From: Macrolepiota albuminosa
Taxonomy: Eukaryota; Basidiomycota; Agaricomycetes; Agaricales; Agaricaceae
DNA: 64,000 nt
Assembly: GCA_027475525.1 (NCBI GenBank)
Contig: JAMWFC010000046.1
Coordinates: forward strand, 1,860,001-1,924,000
Reading direction: 5' to 3'
Part shown: piece by piece, positions 33,291-43,188 of the stretch
Numbering within the stretch: the first letter of the stretch is position 1
Layout of the letters: every line of letters starts with the position of its first letter
Translations under genes and position numbers: made by a program
Notes under the pieces: model-generated
What the model was told of the DNA's origin: nothing
What the model saw: only the letters and a program-made list of their open reading frames with translations
Database searches by the model: none

Positions 33291-33410
33291 CTATGGCACT
33301 GTGGGGACTGCTCCTCTCCAGTGTAGCGGACTCTGCTGGACATGTATGGTATGGCACAAAGCGAGCTCCTATACAACGTATGACATGTACCGTTGTGATG
33401 CCCTACTCTG
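33291..33410 (+). repeat. Partial KDZ end repeat (R1), right end of the older KDZ element
   Basis: 120 bp match the outer part of R1 and end GTTGTGATGCCCTACTCTG. They are fused directly to the broken transposase, so an internal deletion joined the gene to the element end. Orientation is opposite to R1 at 22.1 kb, as expected for terminal inverted repeats. Confidence 0.7.
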
Positions 33411-33413
33411 GGA

Positions 33414-34238
33414 GTGGAGAATCAACGACCTGCTTCTTTTATAAAAGAACAACATCCTCCTGTTACAATTGAGATGTTACAATCCCTCCAAACAACACTT
33501 GACATGACCGACTCCTTCGATGCATGTGTTCTCTTCACAGTATTAGCATGTTTCTGGGGTCAGATACGATTAGGCAAATTCCTGCCTACAAGCAAGAAAA
33601 ACTTTGACAGCACTTTGAATCCAACTTGGTCCCATCTACATCATCCCACATCGATCACAGGCTCCTGTGTACTTCACCTGCCTAACACAAAACTCGGCGG
33701 CAGGAAAGGCGAGGATGTTATGCTCCCACGTCAACATGAGGCTGATCCTATTTCTGCTCTCGAACAACACTGCAAACTAAACTTTGCCTCAATCGATGCA
33801 CCACTGGCATCCTACAAGACAATAGCAGGCATCATCCCCCTTACTCGTTGTAAATTCCTATGCAGACTCAATAGCATTTTCCAATCTATACATCTGCCTT
33901 TTATTATGGGACACTGCTTGAGAATCGGTGGAACTACGCATTTACTATTGTCAAGAGTTCTGCCCAACATTGTCAAACTCCTCGGTCACTGGTCTTCCGA
34001 TGCCTTCCTCAGGTATTGGAGGTCCCTCAAAGTAATAGCTCCAATGTACATCGAACTGCTTACTCCTATAATGAGGGATTCTGGCCTCCTTCCACACTCC
34101 GCTTCCAGGGGGGTGATCAGCTCTTCCAATGTGCATTGCTCCTGTCAGGGGTGGGTCACATATGCGCCGATCACGCAAACCCTGAGCAGCGTTCAGGACG
34201 CTCTCAATGCTCAGTCAACGGCTAGTGCATATGGATAG
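33414..34238 (+). pseudogene. Tyrosine recombinase (agaric DNA-breaking-rejoining type), N-terminally truncated
   Basis: The open frame of 274 codons has the catalytic domain of a tyrosine recombinase. An HCLRIGGTTHLLL box (HxxR), then LGHWSSDAFLRYW with the second His/Trp and a candidate Tyr nucleophile, follow a helical region with FWGQIRLGKFL. This arrangement is what I know from Crypton/DIRS-like or domesticated recombinases abundant in agarics. The N-terminal SAM-like core-binding domain is missing because the KDZ end repeat lies immediately upstream. It has no internal stops, but without the N-terminal domain it is unlikely to act alone. Confidence 0.75.
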
Positions 34239-34364
34239 AATCGTCCGAAATACATAGACCCCGTAGCAACCTATACATACTATACACTCTTCCAATTACA
34301 TCCGGATTATCGATAAGCTGGTGGAGATAAGTCTCAAAACCATGCTTCTTTTGACATCCCTCCA

Positions 34365-34650
34365 TGCTTCTTTTCCTTTTCCCTTTCAATCATGTCAAAT
34401 CAGGCATTGTCAGATCTGATCTTGATTTAGATCATCACAAATTGATTCCATTTCATCACTTCTGCTAGCTTCCATGCTTCCTCTCTCTATTACAATGGTT
34501 GGACTATTGTTGAGCTGATAGTTTGAGCTGGTCCCTGCCCTTTGTTCTGTACTGTCTGTGTATTTATTGGGGTGTTTTTGGAGATATAATTTGTTGAGAC
34601 TGCTACTAGGAGGCTTACAGTTTTCAGCCCATAATTAAATGTTTATTTTG
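34365..34650 (+). repeat. LTR-like repeat, family B
   Basis: It is the same sequence as 21,340-21,650 with moderate divergence, ending in TAATTAAATGTTTATTTTGAC. The adjoining frame at 34.67 kb may be the start of its internal region. Confidence 0.5.
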
Positions 34651-34669
34651 ACTTTATTTATGGGGTCAC

Positions 34670-35194
34670 CTATTTGGCCCATAACTTCTTTGCCAACAAC
34701 CGGCTATACAACAAGGCAGCTGCAATCAATGATGAGAGGCTGCAATGCCTCAATTACTACAGGACTTCCTAGTCCCTTGCTCAGTGGGATGGGTGGTGCA
34801 AGGCTATCATTAACAATTGCCAATGCCTAATGCTTCAGCAGCAGAAAAGTTGTTGTGCTTTTGATGAGGCATTCAACCAGGAAATATATCTTCTCATTGG
34901 GCAGGACATTCATGCCTGAGAGATATGGACACGCCAATACCTATCTGGCAATGGAGATCTTTCTAAACTCCAACTACCTACTCCAGAGCCAACTATTGAC
35001 CCCAACCTTATGCTGTCCCTGCTGCAGGACTATGACAACTTCCTGTCTCTGGCAGGGCCATTGGGCACCTCTTACAAGCCTACACCTGAGAATGAACTCC
35101 TCAACTACAACATGAACAACGTGACTGCTGATCTATTCCAGGAGCCCAGGGACTCTTCAATTGCCCCTGTCTCTAATTTACTGACAGCCTGACT
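34670..35194 (+). pseudogene. Unknown retroelement-associated frame, decayed
   Basis: A frame of about 175 codons reads RLYNKAAAINDERLQ..., then QSLAQWDGWCKAIINNCQ..., then LLIGQDIHA, and ends LLTA at TGA 35,194. It carries TAG (about 34,770) and TGA (about 34,917) where Gln and Arg would fit. It is rich in Asn, Leu and Gln. It directly follows the family B LTR and may be the start of its gag or an accessory frame. I do not recognise the family. Confidence 0.35.
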
Positions 35195-35439
35195 ATTGTG
35201 GTGTTTTGAGACTGTAGTTTGGTCTGATTGGAAAGTGTGTAGCATAGTCTGCTATGTAGCATTGGCCACATACCTTTTACTTAGTATAGTAGTTGACTAT
35301 TATATTATATTTATTATAATATAATATTATTTACATAATTATAAATACTTAGTTATCTGCTGCTTGTTAAGCAGCTTAATTTGTATTCATACTACATTGT
35401 CAATAGACTGGACTGGTCTGATTCAGTATGGTGTAAACT

Positions 35440-37452
35440 CTAAGCTCTCACTAAATCTGTAACTTCATCACAACATCATAGAATCCCTGTACACCTGTCT
35501 TCTCATTATACTGCACCTTCCAGAAGGCTTCACATGCATCCTGCATAGTTGATGGGCTGACAAACTGGTTGTATAGTCTAATCAGGATGTCTTTGAATAT
35601 TCACTCCTAGACTGTACAGTTCATATGTAGTATATGATGGTGATACCATGCTTTAGCCTCTCCATTCAGAAACTTCTGTAACATAAACACTTGCTCTTGA
35701 TCCATGTCATCTCTTCCATAGCAGCATGCTGCTAAGTGGTAATACATGTCAATGGCCTAGTCCTCAAGCTGTGAAAACTGGTAGCCTCCCATGTAGGACC
35801 ATATAGTCTTTGCCTCAGCTCTATGGGGCTTGATGCCTTCAGGGAAATTAAAGTGTGCTTTCAATGCGTCATCCACTAGTCAGATTAGCTGATCATGCAT
35901 AGTCTCTCTATGCACCCTAGCCACCTCATTCATGCCAGGCATATTCTTCTGAGGCTCAGGTGCAGCAACATGTACTACTTTGCCCCTCTGCTGCCACATT
36001 GCTTCATGACTTTCACCTCTGACCTCTCAGCAATGACTGCTATTGTGCCTTGGGCCACTCACGGGCCCTTGCCTCTGCACATACTGCCAGTGCATGTTGT
36101 CAACAGGCATCACAATGCCTTCAAATACAATTCCTTGGTCATTGACAAATGATTTTCCCTGAACTCAGAGGTCCTGATTCCTCATTCTCTGGAAATTGAC
36201 TTGTTTGGCCATATTGTCTGCCATAGCCACCTGCTGGTTCTGCTACAGCTCCACTTGCATTGCTGGCCTCCTCAGGCCTAGCTGCTCTGCCTGCACCTGA
36301 GGTGACTCTACTTCTTACCCAGAGTCTGAGACTCCTTCACTCTGTCTCAGGTGGTATTCTGCCTCCATCTCACTCCTCACACCTCTCACTACATCCTGAG
36401 TCAACATTTTGACAATTGACTCATCCTTATTATCCATCTCCATTGGATATCTCTGCCTGCTGACAGCAGCACACCACTGTACAAAGTCCTCCTGAGACTT
36501 ATCAGCCTTTTTGGGAGCCTCTAGAAGCACCATTGCCTCTTCTATTGCTGAGGTCCAATTGAACCACAGGAAGTCATATTCCACTGAACTTATTGGTGTA
36601 GCAGTAGATGCTGTATTGTTCCTCATTCTTTCATGCTCAAGATACTGCTGCATCTTGAGCTTGAAGATCTGAGTAAACAGCTCAATGTATCCTTTTGAAT
36701 TATCAGGGGGCACTGCCTGCTGGTGTCGCCTTATGATCTGGATGTGCTTTACTATATACAGCTGTAGATGTGCTTGCGTTGTTTCCTTATCACCCACAGA
36801 TACTTTGCAAGTACAATCTTCAGCTGCATTCTGAGCATGGACAAAACTCTGTCCTGCTTCTCCTCATCTGATGATGCATTCTCCACATATGCTTGGCAAC
36901 CTATGCTATCCCCTTCCTGTTCTGCCTTTACACGCAATGTAACTACATTGTTCTCACCCTCAGGCTCATTCTTGACCACAGTGCATACCTCATAATGCAA
37001 TGCAGACCTAGCTTGCACCATAGATGCCCCATAATGTACTCCTGACCTCATATGTGGAGGTGTTTCTCTATTCCCACCCCCACTTGCTCTGGCTTGACTA
37101 GTCAAAACAGCAAGCTTTCTGCTGTACCAGTGCCCAATCGTACCTTCTCAGATTGTATTGCCTCCACAGTTTAGTCCTTGGACACCGCTGCCCAAAAGAA
37201 TACCACCTGCTTTTGTGCAGGTCCAGCTAGACCTGCCTTAGCCCCTGTTGACACAGCTGTCAGGATGTCACCTTCAGGTGCTGGGGTCAGAATTCTAATC
37301 ATCCGTTTTACAGATAGGCCACCTGGCATTCCAAACTCTTTACTAGTGGCCGAGGTTGAGGGATCTTGCCCTTCATTGTGCTTGGATAGAGGCAAGTATG
37401 TTGATGACTTTGTCATCATTTCCACATGCTGTCCACTGTCCAGACTGGACAT
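35440..37452 (-). pseudogene. Ty3/gypsy gag polyprotein, decayed
   Basis: On the minus strand several frames form one gag. First are an N-terminal Ser/Thr-rich part (37,452-37,171) and a Glu-rich part (37,105-36,752). A helical part (36,797-36,315) follows with KADKSQEDFVQWCAA. Then comes a capsid-like segment with FLNGEAKAWYHHHI and FKDILIRLYNQFVS ... ACEAFWKVQYNEKTGVQGFY (about 35,710-35,480), which is the classical retrotransposon gag pattern. Stops, mostly TAG and TGA at Gln, Arg or Trp positions, interrupt it. No CCHC knuckle is seen. Its pol is not downstream; unrelated debris on the other strand adjoins it. Confidence 0.65.
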
Positions 37453-37589
37453 GTCAGGTGCTTTATCTCAAGTTGCTAGTCATGACAACACAAAGATGTC
37501 ACTAAAGCAAAATATAGGTCAAAATTGACCTCCTAGATGCATATAAACAGGTTTGCATACACAAAGAAGACATACCAAAAATGCTGTTT

Positions 37590-38075
37590 TTGTCTCTAAT
37601 AGGGACATTCATGAGCAATATAATGCAAATTGGCAATTGCAATGCACCAGCCACATTCTAGAAGTTAATAACCTCTATTTTCCAAGACATGATTGGAAAG
37701 TTCATGCACATCTATTTAGACAATACTTTTATCTTCTTGAATTCTATTGAAGAGCATGAGCAACACTTGCAAGTTGTGTTTGAACAACTCAGAAAGACAA
37801 GCCTCTACTTCAAATGGAAAAAGTGTGAGTTATATGCACCAAGTATAGATTGTTCAAGTTATATTATTGACAAGGAAGATATACACCCAGATACTGATAA
37901 ACTTGATTGTGTTCAAAAGTGGCATACTCTATGTACATATAACAACATACAGCATTTTGTTGGACTAGTAAACTATATTGGTAACTTCTTACCAGACATC
38001 ATAGCCTACACCATGCCATTGATGGCCATGACCTACAGTGGCTCAAAAACTGTTCCAATGTTTTATACTTTTTGA
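37590..38075 (+). pseudogene. Ty3/gypsy reverse transcriptase fragment
   Basis: The region reads through the RT palm (NCNAPATF ... LITSIFQDMIGKFMHIYLDN) and thumb (FIFLNSIEEHEQHLQVVFEQLR, later QHFVGLVNYIGNFLPDI). The catalytic YLDD box is YLDN here, so the second Asp is lost. A TAG at about 37,661 sits in place of Gln. RNase H is not present. The orientation is opposite to the gag fragment just upstream, so they come from rearranged or different copies. Confidence 0.8.
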
Positions 38076-38394
38076 AAGATGACATCAGCATGAAGGATGA
38101 GAAGTACCTAAAATCCTAATTAAATCATGTAAAATACCATGGCATTGTAGCTACAAAACAAACCTAGGCTTATGTAATTGAGATCAAAACTGATGGAGAG
38201 ATAGCTATTTTAAAATATTTACTCATTGGGACAGTTTTTTGAGCATCTCTAATTTCTCAGGTTTATCCCTATTTTACTCAGAAATAAAAAGTAAGTTGCA
38301 TGTGAGAATATAAACAAAGTCATGTGACCATATTTAGATATATTTGGGAGTAGTTCAAGCTGGTTGAACCACATCTTGACCTTCAACCACCATC

Positions 38395-38900
38395 ATAAAA
38401 CCTATTCCTCCTGCACAATGCTCTACTATTGCTTCTCTTCTTGCTCAAGGATATTCTCTGCATCAGATTGGGGCTCAAACTGGTCTAGGGAAGTCTACTA
38501 TTGGGAGGATTGGTAGAGAGTTGGAGATGGACAAGGAAAACTATCCTAGAGGCCATTCTGCTAAGCTTACTCCACATAATAAACAGGCTATTGTTTGGAA
38601 AATTTTAACTAGAAGACTTGATACAGCTGTCAAGGCCACCAATTTTATCAACAACATCATTTTCAACCCTGTCTCTTCCCAGACTGTCTGGAATGTGTTG
38701 AAGGAGGAGGGGTATTGGTCTGCTACCAAGAGAAAAGTTCCTATGCTCAAAGCTAGACATCAACAAATACAGCTTAAATGGGCTCAGAAGCATAAGAACT
38801 GGACTATAGAGGACTGGAAAAGGGTGTTGTGAACAGATGAGACAAAGATTAGCAAGATGATGTGCAGTTTTGCATGCATATCTAGCAAGGATATGGTCAC
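38395..38900 (+). pseudogene. Tc1/mariner-like transposase fragment
   Basis: An N-terminal helix-turn-helix (ASLLAQGYSLHQIGAQTGLGKSTIGRI) and a second paired-type domain run into KHKNWTIEDWKRVL, then TGA, then TDETKI. The usual text is WSDETKI, so a Trp codon became TGA, and the first catalytic Asp (DET) follows. The rest of the DDE/D core is not readable. It separates the RT fragment from the integrase fragment, so it may have inserted into the gypsy pol. Confidence 0.7.
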
Positions 38901-38984
38901 AATAACCTTTTTCTAGAGATTCTAAACCATACAAAGGTGCATCCACACTTTATGGTGGAGCATAAGCTCATTTATCTAATGCAA

Positions 38985-39230
38985 CTCACTAGGTCCAAGA
39001 TCATCTGCATTCTCTAGGAGCAGTCATTGATCATGACTATCCTGAAACAGACCTACAGAGTAGTAGACCACTTTGGAACTCAGAAAATGTTGGATTATAT
39101 ATATTGCTGGTATTGGTGGCCACAGATGGCCAAAGAAAATAGCCAGTTTTGCTTGACATGTGAGCTATATCAACAGTCAAAAGTATTGACATTGAAACTG
39201 CCAGGGAAGCTTCCTTCACTTCTGATCTCT
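38985..39230 (+). pseudogene. Ty3/gypsy integrase zinc-binding (H2C2) domain fragment
   Basis: The frame from 39,027 reads RVVDHFGTQKMLDYI..WYWWPQMAKENSQFCLTCELYQQSK, which is the integrase N-terminal zinc motif with CLTC intact. The upstream His has the right spacing. The integrase core is missing and the frame falls into LTR-like DNA. Confidence 0.65.
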
Positions 39231-39234
39231 ATCA

Positions 39235-41531
39235 AATCCTGTGTCAGGAGACTCCTCATTTCTTCCTGCTTTCACTTTTCATTCCTTCAAATTCTTATTT
39301 CTGCTGTCATTCTTTTATTTTACTGCTTCTACTCTTTCAACACTATCTATTGGTACTATTTTCAGCCCTTGAAGTGCTCTGGTTTTTTAGCTATTATTCA
39401 GACAAGTATGGGCCCTTCAGTACTGCTTCCAGATTGCTTACATAAGCCAGAGTTTGCTTTTCTGACCTTCAAAGTCTGGAGTTTTCTTGCTTTATTTGTG
39501 CACTTGTTTATTTAGGCAATTTTTGAGTTTTTAAGGTTTTGTTGTACTGTACAGTTGTTTCCTATGCTTCAGATGCCTCAGAAGCATCCAACCTGGCATA
39601 TGGTGATAGGACACCATACAGGCTAGGCACATTAACAGCAGGCTTGCTTGGCATTGGCTCCAAACACCTTGCCACACTCATCTTGAACTTGGCACATGTG
39701 ATTTATCTATTTTAAGCCATATCCAATAGCCACGCATGGCAAGCAATGTACCCAATTAGTGATAGTGCTGACAGCAGCTGAAATGACAAGTGACAGCAGG
39801 CATTATGCCATTGGCAAGCATTGACAGATGGTGTCACTCAGGCAGCATGTGGTATTCCTAGCCAGCAGCAGTGCTTACAAGTTGGAATAATGACATTTCC
39901 CCACAACTGATAGCTTGGTGTTTTACCTTGGCACCTTCTCTTTACTTGGACAGACAGCACTCTTGTTAAACTCTCATTATTTAGTTTAATGCATGGCTAC
40001 TACTTATGTTCTTTCCAGTTTACTGCTCCTTGGTGATGCTTAGTCACTTAGCAACAGTGAACTCATTCTACTATAAATATTTACTGTTATCACTAGTTAG
40101 CACAGAGCAGAGTACCCCAGTTTACACCTCTCAGTTCACCCCACAGTTCAGATTTCTTTTGAGCTTCATAGTCACCAACTGTCTGAACACTCTCAGCCTG
40201 CTTGCTGCAGTTATGCTCATGGAACCTACATGCCTTGCACTTATGGCAGACATTATGCAGCTTAGCCATCACTAAGCCTCTAGTTTTCTTGCTGCTTCCT
40301 CTGCCACACTTACTAATATTTACATTCCCTTATCATTTAGATGCACTTTGTTATTAGTGCATCTTCCTTACTGCATATCCTTACCAACCCTTGTTGCTGA
40401 CCTTCACTAAATTTTACCATTGATGAGCTCCTACTATGGCTCGCTACAAAGAGCACCAATACCCACATCTCACATTAGCCTACTGGTACTACCAGAAGTG
40501 CCATGCTCTAGTGCTTCCAGCACTATTTTTTCCATATTTTTACACTAATAACTCACAGCTACAGACTCCAATTACCCTCAGCCCACTTTTTATTCTTCGC
40601 ACCACTGTTGACACCTCACTGCACCTTGCTACTTGCACTCCAAGGCTATACATCTATATGGACACTTGGCATCAGTCAATTTGAAATAATGCTCTTAGCC
40701 AGTGGCAGCGCTTACAGGATGAAATGATGAAGTATTTCCATAACAGCATCATTATAGACCTTTTTACTATACAATTCAATTCACCACATTTACTTACATT
40801 TTTATTAGTTCACCACCCTCTAGTAGCACTTAGCCTCTTAGTGTTGGCTAACTTTCTTCACTATAAATACTTACTTTTTATTAGTAGTACAGTATCAATT
40901 TGGCAGTAGAGATCATATCCCAACATTTTAGTCACCATACATGACAGACTACCTTTTGTTGACTGTGTCAGCAAGAGGACTCTGCTTTAGTTTTCTTTCT
41001 CTCTCTTTCTAGTGCCTTGCAACTACAGCTTGGCATTCATGCTTAGATCCACTAAGCAATCTTGTCTTTTTATCATCCCATTCTAGGTGCTAACACTTAG
41101 TGCCTTTTAGTGACTCATTTCTGCACCTCTTAGCACTTTCTCTTAGTGACTCTCTCCTGCACCTCTTAGCACCTTTTGTTAGCAACTCTTCTAGTGCCTT
41201 GCAACTACAGCTTGGCATTCATGCTTAGATCCACTAAGCAATCTTGTCTTTTTATCATCCCATTCTAGGTGCTAACACTTAGTGCCTTTTAGTGACTCAT
41301 TTCTGCACCTCTTAGCACTTTCTCTTAGTGACTCTCTCCTGCACCTCTTAGCACCTTTTGTTAGCAACTCTTCTATGTCCTTTAGTGCTATTTCTTAGCA
41401 ACTTTACTGCATTTTGGAGCCTTATACAAGTGCTTCCAATCATCCACATTCCTTGCCACCAACCTCTTGCCTGCCGTGTGTTCTTTGGGACTCTGTCTGG
41501 GACTCTCTCACACATTTAGCACATCCAACAG
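39235..41531 (+). repeat. Family A LTR-like repeats, overlapping or tandem decayed copies
   Basis: AT-rich DNA without protein-like frames. The promoter-like block CTACTATAAATATTTAC near 40,070 recurs at 40,860 (CACTATAAATACTTAC). The CCTTGCAACTACAGCTTGGC block and a terminal CACATCCAACA at 41,520-41,530 tie it to 5.7-6.5 kb. It ends directly at the KDZ end repeat. Confidence 0.5.
41021..41364 (+). repeat. 172-bp tandem duplication inside the family A LTR
   Basis: 41,021-41,192 and 41,193-41,364 read the same (AGTGCCTTGCAACTACAGCT start). The length differs from the 77-bp duplications elsewhere, so this may be a real, recent duplication. Confidence 0.85.
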
Positions 41532-41712
41532 GGTAGGGCATCACAACAGTATGTGTCATACGTTGTATGGGAGCCCGCTTTGTGCCGTACCATACGTGTC
41601 CAGCGGAGTCCGCTACACTGGAGTGGAGCAGTCCCCACAGTGCCGTAGAATACAGAGCTGCGGACGTGTCACAATGTGCTGTATGACACAGTCCAGTGGA
41701 TCGATAAAAGGC
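41532..41712 (-). repeat. KDZ end repeat (R1), left end of the younger KDZ element
   Basis: It begins GGGTAGGGCATCACAACAGT immediately after the family A LTR and continues through the GGAGTCCGCTACACTGGAG block. It is inverted relative to 51,294-51,455, so the two bound a block of about 9.9 kb that holds the intact KDZ gene. Confidence 0.75.
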
Positions 41713-42159
41713 GGGCACACACATGCGCATGCAGGCCCGGCAGATGCCAGCAGACACTAGCGGACGTCAATGTGCGTCAGCGGCCACCGGCGGGCATCAG
41801 CACACAAGTGAAAACCTCCTCCATTGGCGGACTTCATGGCATGAATAAACCCTCCTCAAGGTTCCCCATTTCCCTCCCCTCTCCATTCCACCCTGCAATA
41901 ACTCGAGGCTGCGTGTCTCCCCTTCCATCCTTTTCCCACCCCTGACGCCAGCGTACGTCCACAAAAGGGCCCTGAAAATCTATGCAGGCCTATGCAAGCC
42001 ACCAGCGGACATCCACGCAGACGTACGTCAATGGACTCAAACCTACGTGGGCCCTCCCAGGCCTGCGCAGGGCACCAGCAGACATCCACAGAGGCCTACG
42101 CAGGTCCATGGAGTCTGGTTGGACCAAGGAAAAAAGTAACTTCGTCTTGCCCGCCGTAT

Positions 42160-42250
42160 GCCTGTGGGGGGGAATCGAACCCCCAGCCTTGGGAAAGCCT
42201 CCAGCAACGGAACGCACATTTAACCATTGCACCACAAGTCCATTACTAAC
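42160..42250 (-). repeat. tRNA-like segment, best-preserved copy of the long-variable-arm type
   Basis: On the minus strand it has a TGGTGCAATGGTTAAATG A-box region, a central stem and GGGGGTTCGATTCCCCC as T-arm/B-box. It resembles a tRNA gene with an extra arm, but acceptor pairing is poor and it recurs in all KDZ ends (22.7 kb, 50.8 kb). I treat it as a tRNA-derived repeat. Confidence 0.5.
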
Positions 42251-42767
42251 GGATAGATTCAAAGGTCAGATAACACAATGAACGGACGCCCACCTACATT
42301 TCCACAGGTTCCCGTATGGATTTTTTGAGGTGGAAGGGGGGTGGCATACCTCCCAAAAGAGTTTTCGTGGCCTGAAAGGGGCGTTGGCATCAGCAGCCAT
42401 CAGCTGGCCATCAGCTGGCCATCAGCTGGCATCCGTCGGAGTTTATCGGCAGCCATCGTGACTCGCTGGCATCCGTCGGCATCCATCATGCATCTGTCGG
42501 CATCCGCCGGATATCCGCTGGTATCCGTCAGCAACCCCTGGCATCGTCCGGCATCAGGGCGGGAGAGAAGGAAACGGGGTGCGTGGGTGTCCACCGCATG
42601 GGGTGGTGGAAGAGGGATGGGGGTGGGGAGAAAGAGGGGGAAGGGGGAAGGCGAGGAGCGTGGGTGTCCGCTGGTACGCCAGCGGACGTCAGGTCAGGGG
42701 GGAGGAGGGAAGCGGGGTGCATGTGGTGGACGGGGGTGGCGTGTGAGGTAGTGTGGGAAGTGGAGAG

Positions 42768-42921
42768 GATGGCACTGGGGAGAAAGAGGGGGAAGGGCGG
42801 AAGAGGGTGCGTGAGTGTCCGCTGTCCGCTGGCATGCCAGCAGAGATGGCACTGGGGAGAAAGAGGGGGAAGGGCGGAAGAGGGTGCGTGAGTGTCCGCT
42901 GTCCGCTGGCATGCCAGCAGA
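42768..42921 (+). repeat. Exact 77-bp tandem duplication
   Basis: 42,768-42,844 equals 42,845-42,921, and the bases on both sides differ. Homologous regions at 23.4 kb and 50.1 kb have a single copy. Likely an unmerged contig join. Confidence 0.85.
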
Positions 42922-42982
42922 CGGTAGCGGACGGTAGCTGACGTTGGCATGTGAGCCAGCTGATGTCAGCGGTGCAACCAGT

Positions 42983-43060
42983 CCCAGTGGTTCAGTGGAA
43001 TATTCATTTATTGATATTCAATATTGTGTACAGTGGTGGGTTCTACTCCTACTTCACCTT
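42983..43060 (+). repeat. tRNA-like segment upstream of the KDZ transposase
   Basis: CCAGTGGTTCAGTGGAATATT in the A-box position and GGTGGGTTCTACTCCTAC in the B-box position, with an AT-rich centre. It has the same position and type as 23,505 (plus) and 49,975-50,060 (minus), so it is a constant part of this KDZ family. Confidence 0.5.
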
Positions 43061-43188
43061 AACAGGGACTAATGCTGTGTTTTTATATGGGTGCATTTTT
43101 GCTCTACATATACATCGTACTGACCTGTAGTATGTGCCTGTGGTAGTGGATCTGACCAAAACTCTAGCAATTACTGAAGCGGGATAGG

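Larger units (their letters stand above)
41713..42982 (-). repeat. KDZ subterminal inverted region, left
   Basis: It has the same order of blocks as 50.1-51.3 kb inverted: GCCAGC/GGACATC repeats, tRNA-like segment, GGCATCCGTC minisatellite (42,410-42,560) and G/A-rich repeats. Palindromes of the form GTCCGCTGG-N4-CCAGCGGAC lie at 42,665-42,686 and near 42,815 and 42,900. Coding frames here are spurious. Better CpG preservation than at 22-24 kb marks it as younger. Confidence 0.65.
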
